From Gemmatimonadota bacterium (lineage in GTDB: Bacteria; Latescibacterota; UBA2968; UBA8231), in assembly GCA_009841115.1 (NCBI GenBank), contig VXML01000034.1:1-61592 (forward strand): a stretch of 61,592 nt of DNA. Direction: 5' to 3'. The position numbers and the translations under genes were made by a program. This document shows positions 16,896 through 24,544 of this stretch, piece by piece. How positions within the stretch are numbered: the first letter of the stretch is position 1; each line of letters opens with the position of its first letter. The notes beneath the pieces were generated by a model, which did not search any database, was not told the DNA's origin, and saw only the letters and a program-made list of their open reading frames with translations.

Positions 16896-17614
16896 ATTCG
16901 GCGTATGCGATAAAGAAAGAAATATGCGAAGTAGGGCACAGGGTCTATCTGCGCGGATACGTAGCGGCCAACGACGGCAATATCAGCGTCCGCCTAGAGG
17001 ACGACCTAGTGCTGTGTACTCCGACCGGAGTAAGCAAGGGCTACCTGAGTGCAGACATGCTGGCCACTTGCGATATGGAGGGCCGGCAAGTAGCGGGATC
17101 GATGAAAATATCGTCGGAAATCCGCATGCACCTCGAAATCTACAAGTTGCGGCCCGACGTCCGCGCCGTCGTCCACGCCCATCCGCCGACCGCGACGGGT
17201 TTTGCCGTTGCTGGCATTGAGCTGACTCAGTGCGTATTGCCCGAGGTCATCGTCAGCCTCGGGGGCATTCCACTCGCGGATTACGGCACGCCTGGCGGTC
17301 CTGATATCGTCGAGCCGATGAAGCCGCTTTTACGGCAATACGACGCAGTTCTCATGGCCAATCACGGAGTGGTAACCGTGGGCCAACACGTCATGGACGC
17401 CCATTTCAAGATGGAGACCGTTGAACACTTTGCCCAGATCGCCTTGGTGGCGCACCAACTCGGCGGTATTCGCACGCTGGGGGGTAAAGACGTGGAAGAT
17501 CTCACGAATCTGAGAAAGCGCTTTGGAATTGGGGATCGGCCGTCCTGTGAGATTGCTGGAGAAAGCGATCTAGTCGAGCGGATTACCGAGGAAGTTCTGC
17601 GTCAGCTGCGCTAG
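16892..17614 (+). CDS. Class II aldolase with encapsulation-peptide-like tail
   Basis: A Zn-dependent class II aldolase/adducin-family enzyme of 240 residues, closest in type to L-fuculose-1-phosphate or rhamnulose-1-phosphate aldolase, which release lactaldehyde and DHAP. Visible: NDGNISVR and TPTGVSKG substrate loops, VVHAHPPTATGFA (zinc His pair), and MANHGVVTVG (third His). After the catalytic domain come a linker and a terminal amphipathic helix, SDLVERITEEVLRQLR, which looks like the short peptides that target enzymes into microcompartments. With BMC-H in the same operon this suggests encapsulation. The true substrate could be another sugar phosphate. Confidence 0.88.
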   Translation: MNSAYAIKKEICEVGHRVYLRGYVAANDGNISVRLEDDLVLCTPTGVSKGYLSADMLATCDMEGRQVAGSMKISSEIRMHLEIYKLRPDVRAVVHAHPPTATGFAVAGIELTQCVLPEVIVSLGGIPLADYGTPGGPDIVEPMKPLLRQYDAVLMANHGVVTVGQHVMDAHFKMETVEHFAQIALVAHQLGGIRTLGGKDVEDLTNLRKRFGIGDRPSCEIAGESDLVERITEEVLRQLR

Positions 17615-17637
17615 CTCGGTACGCGATGCGAGGGAGT

Positions 17638-18636
17638 ATGAAGTTTATAGGACTGATCGCCGCTGCAATAGGGATGGCAACTCCGGCCAGTGGCCAAGCC
17701 ATTGTCGAGGCGGTCCAGCGCGGAGATTCCCTGTTGGCACAAGGACAGCCTAAGCAGGCGTTAGCCGAATACGAAAAGGCGCGCGAACTGGGTGCTGGCA
17801 GCGCGATATTTCTCAATCGCTTAGCCAGCCTCTACATGCAGACCGGCGGCTATCGTCAGGCGGCTGAATCGCTGCAACAATCGCTCGCTGAAGACCCTAG
17901 GCAGCTACCAGTATATTCGGCGTTGGGAGAGGCCTTTTTGGCTATGAGCCAGTTAGATTCGTCTATTTTTTACGTCGAACAAGCGAGTATTCTGGCCCCG
18001 TCCTCAACCAAAGTCCACAGCACCCTCGGTTATCTCTACATGCAGGCCGGGCAGAGCGAAAGGGCACGCGAACGCCTCGACCGGGCCTTGGCACTGGATG
18101 CCAAAAACGCGGAGGCCTATCGCCTATATGGATATTACTACGCGGAAAAGGACTCGGTAGATCAAGCTATCGAACAATATCAAAAGTTGGCGGAGTTGTC
18201 GCCGGACAATGTCGAAGCCTACAACAATATCGCCTTCCTCCTCGCCGGAACCGGACGCTATGCCGCAGCACTTGAGTATTACAAACGAGCTAAAGATCAG
18301 GCACAGGATCCCTATCTAGCCCAAGCAATCACGGCCAAAATCGAAGAGGTACAGGCGGTGCTGGCCGGTGAGATGCGGGCGCGCTACATATTGGTCGAAA
18401 CAGAAGCGTCCGCACTCGAAATCCTCGAAAAAATTGCTCAAGGAGCCGATTTTTCCCAACTAGCGCAACAACTTTCCATCGCACCCAATGCCAATCAGGG
18501 TGGGGATTTGGGGTTTTTTGGGCCGGGTGAACTCATGCCCGAGATTGAAGAAGTCGTAGTGAAACTGAAAGTTGGGGAACTGAGCCCAGTTGTGGAATTG
18601 CCCGTGGGATACATTGTAGTACAGAGATTGAACTAA
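17638..18636 (+). CDS. TPR protein with C-terminal parvulin (PpiC) domain
   Basis: A secreted 332-residue protein: signal peptide (MKFIGLIAAAIGMATPASGQA), about six tetratricopeptide repeats (30-240), then a roughly 85-residue parvulin-type peptidyl-prolyl isomerase core with LAQQLSIAPNANQGGDLGFF and LPVGYIVVQRL. The ATG at 17638 is chosen because it begins the signal peptide; an ATG four codons earlier is in frame. TPR and PpiC in one chain suggests a periplasmic chaperone that grips clients through the repeats, as SurA or PrsA do by other domains. It begins 23 bases after the aldolase and may be co-transcribed. Confidence 0.85.
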   Translation: MKFIGLIAAAIGMATPASGQAIVEAVQRGDSLLAQGQPKQALAEYEKARELGAGSAIFLNRLASLYMQTGGYRQAAESLQQSLAEDPRQLPVYSALGEAFLAMSQLDSSIFYVEQASILAPSSTKVHSTLGYLYMQAGQSERARERLDRALALDAKNAEAYRLYGYYYAEKDSVDQAIEQYQKLAELSPDNVEAYNNIAFLLAGTGRYAAALEYYKRAKDQAQDPYLAQAITAKIEEVQAVLAGEMRARYILVETEASALEILEKIAQGADFSQLAQQLSIAPNANQGGDLGFFGPGELMPEIEEVVVKLKVGELSPVVELPVGYIVVQRLN

Positions 18637-18801
18637 AATAAGTCGCGGCCAGGGCACCCTTGGATGCACCTGACCGCTGGGAGGGATACGAACCATGACC
18701 GGAATGGCTCGCATAGGTTAAACGCCCTAAGAAGAGAGTGGTTCCACGTTAGTGCTACTTTTTTGAATTTTCAATGATTCACCTCAACGGAGCGAGTTGG
18801 C
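18637..18801 (+). other. 165-base leader before threonine synthase
   Basis: Longer than most spacers in this window. It contains short GC-rich complementary pieces near 18651-18665 (CCAGGG...CCCTTGG) and a GGAG ribosome binding site at 18789-18792. I compared it by eye with SAM-I, SAM-II, SAM-IV and SAH riboswitch consensus features and could not match any of them. No small ORF with a good start is visible. Confidence 0.3.
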
Positions 18802-20166
18802 ATGCCCTATTACTATGATGCCTGGTTCCAGTGTCTCAATTGCGACGACGAGCACTATCGGCTAAACGAAATAGTCTATCACTGTCAAAGGTGTGGGGGG
18901 CTGCTCGAAGTACGCCACAACATGGAATCCTTACAGCGGCGCTCGGGCGGCGAGTGGCGGACGCTTTTTGATCAGCGCTACATGAGTTCGGTGCATCCGT
19001 ATGGGAGTTCGGTGTGGGGCAAGAAAGAGATGGTTTGCCCCCTCGTCGAAGACGAGAACGTGGTCTCTATGTACGAGGGGGGAAGCAATCTGCTCTGGGC
19101 CGAGCGCTTGGGAACCGAGTTAGGTATGGAAGATCTGTGGATAAAGCAATGCGGCAATAGCCACACGGGTTCGTTTAAGGATCTGGGCATGACCGTATTG
19201 GTTTCCATGGTCAACCAGATGATTGCCGAGGGGCAGTCTATACCTGCAGTAGCTTGTGCCTCAACCGGGGACACCTCGGCGGCGTTGGCTGCGTATTGCG
19301 CGGCCGCTGGCATTCCAGCGATTGTCTTGCTGCCCAAAGATATGATCTCCACCGCCCAGCTCATCCAGCCCATAGCCAATGGCGCGTTCACGCTCGCCCT
19401 GCGCACCGATTTCGATGGGTGCATGGCCTTGGTGCAGGAAATCTGTCGCCGCGACCAAATCTATCTGGCCAACTCAATGAATTCACTCCGCATTGAGGGG
19501 CAGAAGACCATCGCGATTGAGCTGTTACAGCAATTTCACTGGGAGGTCCCCGACTGGGTCGTCATCCCGGGCGGCAATCTGGGCAATGTCAGTGCCTTGG
19601 GGAAGGGGTTTATCGAGGCTAAGCAAATGGGTCTTATCGACAAGCTGCCGCGCCTTGCTGTCGCCCAAGCCGCTCAGGCCAATCCGCTCTATCTCAGTTA
19701 TCTAGACGGGTTCCGCACCTTTGAGCCGCAAACGGCCCGCGACACCTTGGCCAGCGCCATCAAAATCGGCAACCCCGTAAGTAGGGAGCGGGCCATTCGC
19801 ACCTTGCAGCATTTCGATGGCATCGTCGAAGAAGCCACGGAAGACGAATTGGCCAACGCCTGTGCAAGGGCCGACCGCAATGGGCTGTTCACCTGTCCGC
19901 ACACAGGCGTCGCCTTAGCAGCACTAAAGAAAATGATCGCAGCCGGGCACGTCGAGTCCAAGAGCCGAGTGATCGTAATATCCACGGCACACGGGCTGAA
20001 GTTTCCAGATTTCAAGGTGAAGTACCACGAAGACCGATTGCAAGAGTTTCGCGTCGAGCCGAAACATCGCAATATGCCCATCGAGATAGAAGCCGAATAC
20101 GAAGCCGTGCATCGGGCTGTCCTCGAGGCCATAGAGCAGCGGACGCTGGCTGCGGCCGGCCACTGA
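18802..20166 (+). CDS. thrC: Threonine synthase, plant-like
   Basis: PLP enzyme that turns O-phosphohomoserine into threonine. The PLP lysine is in [11 protein letters not shown] (Lys about 126). The N-terminus carries a Cys4 zinc-ribbon-like pair (C11/C14 and C28/C31). Many segments ([84 protein letters not shown]) closely resemble the plant chloroplast enzyme as I remember it, not the E. coli form. Length 454. Followed 13 bases later by cystathionine gamma-synthase, which may compete for the same substrate. Confidence 0.96.
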   Translation: MPYYYDAWFQCLNCDDEHYRLNEIVYHCQRCGGLLEVRHNMESLQRRSGGEWRTLFDQRYMSSVHPYGSSVWGKKEMVCPLVEDENVVSMYEGGSNLLWAERLGTELGMEDLWIKQCGNSHTGSFKDLGMTVLVSMVNQMIAEGQSIPAVACASTGDTSAALAAYCAAAGIPAIVLLPKDMISTAQLIQPIANGAFTLALRTDFDGCMALVQEICRRDQIYLANSMNSLRIEGQKTIAIELLQQFHWEVPDWVVIPGGNLGNVSALGKGFIEAKQMGLIDKLPRLAVAQAAQANPLYLSYLDGFRTFEPQTARDTLASAIKIGNPVSRERAIRTLQHFDGIVEEATEDELANACARADRNGLFTCPHTGVALAALKKMIAAGHVESKSRVIVISTAHGLKFPDFKVKYHEDRLQEFRVEPKHRNMPIEIEAEYEAVHRAVLEAIEQRTLAAAGH

Positions 20167-20179
20167 AAGAGCAAACACA

Positions 20180-21361
20180 ATGAACCACGATGGTTTTGCC
20201 GGAGAATCGACCCGTTCGGTACACGGGGGGGGGGAACGGGATAAGTTCGCCCAGTCCCTCATCGACCCCATTGCCCAGACGGCCACCTATACCTTTGCCG
20301 ATCTAGATGAATTCGCCGCCTTTAAGGCCGGTGAAAAAGCGCTCTACGAATACGGGCGCTACGGCAATCCGACCCAGCAGGCAGCCGAGCGTCGAATAGC
20401 CGCCTTAGAGAACGCCGAGGCCGCTTTGCTCTTTCCGTCGGGCATGAGCGCGATTACCTCGGTACTCTATGCAATGCTGCGCAGCGGGCAACACTTGGTG
20501 CTGATGGAAGATTGCTACCGCATGACGGCCAAATTCTGCGAAGTCTTGGCCAAATTTGGCATTGAATCGACCATAGTGAAACCCGGTAATATGGATGCGT
20601 TGGCGGCTGCGGTGCGCCCGGAGACCCGCTTGATCTTTACCGAGTCGCCGACCAATCCCCATTTACACGTCCTCGACTTGGAACAGCTCGTCGCTTTTGC
20701 CAAACAACGGCGGCTCAAGATTATCATCGACAGCACTTTGGCCACGCCGGTCAATCAGCGGCCGCTCGATTTCGGGGTTGATTTGGTCATCCACAGTGCC
20801 ACCAAATACCTCGGCGGGCACAACGATCTGATGGCGGGTGCCATCTGCGGCAAGGCTCCTTTAGTCGAGGCCATTGGCGAATACCAACGAATCACTGGCG
20901 GGATCGTTGACCCCAATACCTCGTTTTTGTTGATCCGGGGGCTGAAGACGCTGGCATTACGCGTTCTGCGGCAAAACGATACAGCCCTGACAGTAGCCCT
21001 ATTTCTAGAAGCCCATCCCAAAATTCGCCAAGTCTTTTATCCGGGTCTCGAAAGCCACGTCGATCACTGTGTCGCCAAAGAGCAAATGCGCGGTTTTGGC
21101 GGGTTGATCAGTTTCGAGATCGACGGCACCCACGAACAGACGCGGAATTTCGTCCATCGTCTAGCCGTGCCTTATATCGCGCCGAGCTTGGGAGGGGTAG
21201 AGACGCTGGTCTCGCATCCGGCGACTGTTTCCTATTACGATTTGAGTCAGAAGGAGCGGCTGGCCATCGGCATCACCGACCAGTTGGTGCGCTATGCCGT
21301 GGGCATTGAGGACGCCGATGAGCTAATCGGCGATATAGAGAGGGCGCTTGAGGAAGTCTAA
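20180..21361 (+). CDS. metB: Cystathionine gamma-synthase, plant-like
   Basis: Cys/Met-metabolism PLP enzyme that joins cysteine to an activated homoserine, giving cystathionine for methionine synthesis. The PLP lysine is in HSATKYLGGHND (Lys about 209). The motifs YEYGRYGNPT, MEDCYRMT, TESPTNPHL, PYIAPSLGGVETLV and SYYDLSQKER are those of plant CGS more than of E. coli MetB or methionine gamma-lyase. Plant CGS uses O-phosphohomoserine, and the adjacent threonine synthase uses it too. A run of ten G at 20225-20234 lies in the reading frame near the N-terminus. Gamma-lyase activity cannot be excluded. Confidence 0.88.
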   Translation: MNHDGFAGESTRSVHGGGERDKFAQSLIDPIAQTATYTFADLDEFAAFKAGEKALYEYGRYGNPTQQAAERRIAALENAEAALLFPSGMSAITSVLYAMLRSGQHLVLMEDCYRMTAKFCEVLAKFGIESTIVKPGNMDALAAAVRPETRLIFTESPTNPHLHVLDLEQLVAFAKQRRLKIIIDSTLATPVNQRPLDFGVDLVIHSATKYLGGHNDLMAGAICGKAPLVEAIGEYQRITGGIVDPNTSFLLIRGLKTLALRVLRQNDTALTVALFLEAHPKIRQVFYPGLESHVDHCVAKEQMRGFGGLISFEIDGTHEQTRNFVHRLAVPYIAPSLGGVETLVSHPATVSYYDLSQKERLAIGITDQLVRYAVGIEDADELIGDIERALEEV

Positions 21362-21365
21362 GGAA

Positions 21366-21794
21366 TCAGAAGTTCAAGTCGGCCAAAAGCAAGGTCCAGG
21401 GCAGGGAAGAGACTTTGCGGTACAGGTCGCTGTCGCTGGTCACGGCTTGGCAGCGGAGATGGGCACCTAAGGCAATGAAGCCGGCGGCGTACATGCTGAT
21501 GGAATGCTCAAAGGCGATTTGAGTGGCTTTGCGGGTAATTTCGGCGTTGTAGGGCACAATATCCAAGTGCATGTACTCTAAGCTGGCTAAGGCGTCGTCG
21601 ATATGGGTGCGGTCGAATTGGCGGCTTTCCTTGAGGACATGGGCCAGTTCGTATATGGATTGATCGAGTACGGTCAGCGCGATTCTTTCCGCTAGCTGCT
21701 CTTGGCGAAGGCCAAGGGCCTTGTGGGTATCCATATCGTGCGCTGGAGAAAACCACCTCAGCATAACGGAGGTATCTAGCGCGTAGCGAATCAC
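21366..21794 (-). CDS. vapC: PIN-domain toxin (VapC-like)
   Basis: A 142-residue PIN-fold RNase, partner of the upstream ribbon-helix-helix protein. Asp7 (ALDTSVML) and Glu49 (SIYELAHVL) fit the acidic site, and the C-terminal TSDSDLYRKV offers the last Asp. The third acidic position, normally Asp in an SxYDAxY motif, is Ala here (SMYAAGF, about 100-106), so activity may be reduced or the metal site rearranged. The antitoxin overlaps it by 4 bases. Both are inserted against the rightward gene flow, suggesting acquisition. Confidence 0.87.
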   Translation of the reverse strand: MIRYALDTSVMLRWFSPAHDMDTHKALGLRQEQLAERIALTVLDQSIYELAHVLKESRQFDRTHIDDALASLEYMHLDIVPYNAEITRKATQIAFEHSISMYAAGFIALGAHLRCQAVTSDSDLYRKVSSLPWTLLLADLNF

Positions 21795-22048
21795 CGCGCT
21801 TGCCTTTCCGCGCGTAGGATCTTAAGAGGATCCCAAGGCAGTGCCTTTTCGCGCAAGCTGTCTTGGAGCGCCATTCCGTGTTCAATAGCGGCCTGTTTTC
21901 GCTGGTACTCATACGTTTCTTCCCGTTGCTGGCAGTACGCCATAAATGCTAGGCGCAGGAGTTTGCTGCGGCTTACGCCTTCTTGCCGCGCAACTTGATC
22001 GATGCGTTCGAGCAGCTCGTCCGGCAGCATGATATTTACGCGCGCCAT
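21791..22048 (-). CDS. Ribbon-helix-helix antitoxin (CopG-like)
   Basis: An 85-residue protein with an N-terminal ribbon-helix-helix DNA-binding motif (ARVNIMLPDELLERIDQVARQEG VSRSKLLRLA) and a charged C-terminal tail that should wrap the toxin. It overlaps the PIN toxin gene by ATGA, the classic antitoxin-first order, so it likely represses the shared promoter and neutralises the RNase. The 127-base spacer upstream is shared with the divergent prs gene. Confidence 0.88.
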   Translation of the reverse strand: MARVNIMLPDELLERIDQVARQEGVSRSKLLRLAFMAYCQQREETYEYQRKQAAIEHGMALQDSLREKALPWDPLKILRAERQAR

Positions 22049-22128
22049 AAGCCCCTTTCCTTTTATCTGACAAGCGGCGGGAAGCTGCCAAGGTAGTTTT
22101 GCACTAACGGGCTGTCAAGACGGGCCTC

Positions 22129-22157
22129 TTGCCTTAGTTTGGGCCGGTCTTTAATGT
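22129..22157 (+). promoter_or_regulatory. prs promoter
   Basis: TTGCCT (22129-22134), 17-base spacer, TAATGT (22152-22157), ending 18 bases before the prs ATG. Such closeness to the start codon leaves a leader of only about 10 bases. Confidence 0.5.
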
Positions 22158-22175
22158 TACAATTGGGATTAGAGC

Positions 22176-23126
22176 ATGAAAAATCACTTGAAAATATTAT
22201 CGGGTTCCAGCAATCCACAACTGGCCCAAGAAATATGTGATTACTTAGACATCGCGCCCGCTCGCCGCCAGATCGTCCGTGCGCCAAACGACAATATAAA
22301 GGTTAAAATTGAGGAGAACGTCCGCGAAGACGACGTCTTCGTCATCCAGACCTCATCATCTCCGGTCAATCATCATTTTGTTGAGCTGCTGTTGCTAATC
22401 GACGCGCTCAAGTACGCATCATCGCGCCGAATTACGGCTGTGTTGCCCTATTATCCGTATGTGCGCGCCGACAAAAAGGACGAACCCCGCATTTCTATTA
22501 GTGCCCGCCTCGTCGCCGACTTACTCCAAACGGCTGGGGCCGACCGGATATTGACCATTACCTTGCACAGCCCGCAGATCGTAGCGTTCTCGCGCATTCC
22601 AGTGGACCAACTGTGGGCTACGAGCCTACTGTGCAATTTTATGCGAATGAAAGACATCAGCAACGCTGTGGTGGTGTCGCCCGACGTAGGCAGTGCCGAT
22701 GAAGCCAGCGCGTATGCACGTCGGCTCGGCTTGCCGCTGGCCATTATGGACAAACGCCGCTACGCAGATGACGAAAAGGTCGAAATCAAAAATATGATCG
22801 GTGAGGTCGAAGGCCGCGACGCCTTGCTCTTCGACGAGGAGGTGTTGACAGGAGGGTCCATGATGGAGTCAATACGGGTGCTCAAAGAAAGGGGCGTACG
22901 CCGAATACTGGCGGGTTGTACACACGGCGTTTTTTCCGGGCAAGCCTTAGAAAAAATAGATGACTCCTCGGTGGAAGCGTTCGCCACTACGAATACTATT
23001 CCCTTGCCTGCGGACAAGCCAAGGCGCAAAATCGCCGTGCTGAGCGTGGCCCGGTTGTTGGGGGATGCCATCAAAGCTATTCACCACGGCGAGTCCGTGA
23101 GCCGTTTGATTGAATGGGAGGACTAG
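22176..23126 (+). CDS. prs: Ribose-phosphate pyrophosphokinase (copy 1)
   Basis: Makes PRPP from ribose 5-phosphate and ATP, feeding purine, pyrimidine, His, Trp and NAD synthesis. The protein has 316 residues with the family core: YYPYVRADKKDEPRIS near 92-107, TLHSPQIVAF, and the catalytic flexible loop MDKRR (about 191-195) intact. The PRPP loop is unusual, FDEEVLTGGS in place of the common VDDMIDTGGT, so the second and last acidic residues are changed. It heads a rightward cluster with apt and a second prs-like gene. Confidence 0.92.
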   Translation: MKNHLKILSGSSNPQLAQEICDYLDIAPARRQIVRAPNDNIKVKIEENVREDDVFVIQTSSSPVNHHFVELLLLIDALKYASSRRITAVLPYYPYVRADKKDEPRISISARLVADLLQTAGADRILTITLHSPQIVAFSRIPVDQLWATSLLCNFMRMKDISNAVVVSPDVGSADEASAYARRLGLPLAIMDKRRYADDEKVEIKNMIGEVEGRDALLFDEEVLTGGSMMESIRVLKERGVRRILAGCTHGVFSGQALEKIDDSSVEAFATTNTIPLPADKPRRKIAVLSVARLLGDAIKAIHHGESVSRLIEWED

Positions 23127-23129
23127 TTG

Positions 23130-23291
23130 ATGGTAAGTAAATTGAGTATATTAGCTGAGTTATGGGATTTTATGAAGGTGCGCAAAAAGTGGTGGTTGGG
23201 GCCGATATTTTTCACTTTGATTCTGTTGGGATTGCTAATAGTCACGACCCAAGGGTCGGCGGTGGCTCCCTTTATTTATGCGTTGTTTTAA
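23130..23291 (+). CDS. DUF5989-type small membrane protein
   Basis: A 53-residue protein too short for most gene callers. It begins with an amphipathic LAELWDFMKVRKKWWLGPI segment, has one membrane helix (FFTLILLGLLIV), and ends SAVAPFIYALF, the hallmark ending of DUF5989 proteins. GGAGG at 23117-23121 sits 8 bases before the ATG, and the prs stop is 3 bases upstream, so it is translated from the prs transcript. In other bacteria the family is found near carbamoyltransferase/SxtJ genes; its function is unknown and no such gene is seen here. Confidence 0.82.
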   Translation: MVSKLSILAELWDFMKVRKKWWLGPIFFTLILLGLLIVTTQGSAVAPFIYALF

Positions 23292-23315
23292 GTCCTATAA
23301 CATATAATATGTAAA

Positions 23316-23828
23316 ATGAGCATAAAAAACCTAATCCGCGAGATTCCCAACTTCCCGCAAGACGGCATCTACTTCAAAGACATCACGCCGCTGCTCAAAG
23401 ACCCCGTTGGTTTATCCGCCGCGGTCCAAGCTATGATCGAACCCTTTGTGGACGCCGAAGTGGACCTAGTCGCTGGTATAGAGGCCCGCGGCTTCGTGTT
23501 CGCGGTGCCCATCGCCCTCGAATTGGGATGCGGTTTTGTGCCTGTGCGCAAACCAGGTAAGCTGCCGGCGGCCACGCTGAGTCGCGATTACGCCCTCGAA
23601 TACGGCGAGACATCCTTAGAAATCCACACCGATGCCATCACGCTTGGGCAAAAGGTGTTAGTCGTCGATGACGTTTTGGCCACCGGCGGGACCTTGGCGG
23701 CGACGTGTCAAGTGCTCAAAGAGCTAGGAGCGGTTGTCGCGGGTATCAGCGTTTTGGCCGAGTTGAGTTTTCTGTCGGGCCGCGACCGCTTGGCCGGGTA
23801 CAAATTGGAAAGTGCTATCGTCTATTGA
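23316..23828 (+). CDS. apt: Adenine phosphoribosyltransferase
   Basis: Salvages adenine with PRPP to give AMP. The 170-residue protein has the PRPP motif VLVVDDVLATGGT (about 113-125) and the N-terminal IPNFPQDGIYFKDITPLL typical of Apt. The ATG lacks a Shine-Dalgarno sequence and follows an AT-rich leader (CTATAA...TATGTAAA), a pattern repeated at other genes in the window. Its PRPP source is encoded just upstream. Confidence 0.96.
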   Translation: MSIKNLIREIPNFPQDGIYFKDITPLLKDPVGLSAAVQAMIEPFVDAEVDLVAGIEARGFVFAVPIALELGCGFVPVRKPGKLPAATLSRDYALEYGETSLEIHTDAITLGQKVLVVDDVLATGGTLAATCQVLKELGAVVAGISVLAELSFLSGRDRLAGYKLESAIVY

Positions 23829-23864
23829 AACCCAAACCCAAAACAATGGAGACACTATACCTTT

Positions 23865-24533
23865 ATGTCGAGTGAACGCCGTAAACTGAGCAAGAGCGAA
23901 CTCCGCGAAGATGAGTTCGTCGAATGGATCATGGAAGCGGTCGAATACGTCAAAGAGCGTGCTCGTCTCTTTGTCGGTGGAGCCGTTGCCGTGATCGCGG
24001 TCATTGTGGCCATCAATTACTTTATTGAGTCCAAGGAGACTGATCGGCTCAATGCCGCGGCTCTCCTCGGCGATGTGCTGATGGTCGAACAGGGCGGAGA
24101 GCAGACCGAGGTAGTCCGCTTAGCCGAGGAGTTGGTGTCCGCCTATGCCGGAACTCCGGCTGCGGCTCAAGGGACCATAATTTTGGCCAATCTCTACTAC
24201 GCGCAGGGCCGCTATGTTGAGGCTCGGACCTATTACCAGCGCTACTTGGACAATTACGAGCCTTTGGATGTGTTAGCCTATGCTGCCCAGAGCGGTTTGG
24301 GTGCCTGCCTTGAAGCCGAAGGGCAGTTTGTGGCCGCGGCTCAGCACTACGAAACGTATGCAGCCCAGCAGGCCGGGACTATCCGCGAGGCGATGGCGCA
24401 GATGGAAGCCGCCCGCATATATGGGCTGGCTGGCGAAAGCGGCAAGCAACAGACCCTACTCGAACAGGTCAGTCGCACGTTTGTCCAGTACCCAATTGCC
24501 GCGCAAGCCCGAGCGGCACTAGCCATGTTCTAA
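23865..24533 (+). CDS. YfgM-like membrane-anchored TPR protein
   Basis: A 222-residue protein with a charged cytoplasmic N-terminus, one membrane helix (about 37-55: LFVGGAVAVIAVIVAINYF) and a periplasmic helical-repeat domain including LANLYYAQGRYVEARTYYQRYLD. This is the layout of the TPR_21/YfgM family, which in E. coli binds SecYEG and the chaperone PpiD. The periplasmic TPR-parvulin protein at 17638 could be a functional partner, but that is inference. It lies between apt and the second prs-like gene. Confidence 0.75.
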   Translation: MSSERRKLSKSELREDEFVEWIMEAVEYVKERARLFVGGAVAVIAVIVAINYFIESKETDRLNAAALLGDVLMVEQGGEQTEVVRLAEELVSAYAGTPAAAQGTIILANLYYAQGRYVEARTYYQRYLDNYEPLDVLAYAAQSGLGACLEAEGQFVAAAQHYETYAAQQAGTIREAMAQMEAARIYGLAGESGKQQTLLEQVSRTFVQYPIAAQARAALAMF

Positions 24534-24544
24534 AGGACCTGTTG

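Noticed and set aside
18637..18801. SAM riboswitch before thrC
   Set aside because: No SAM-I, SAM-II, SAM-IV or SAH consensus core could be matched by eye.
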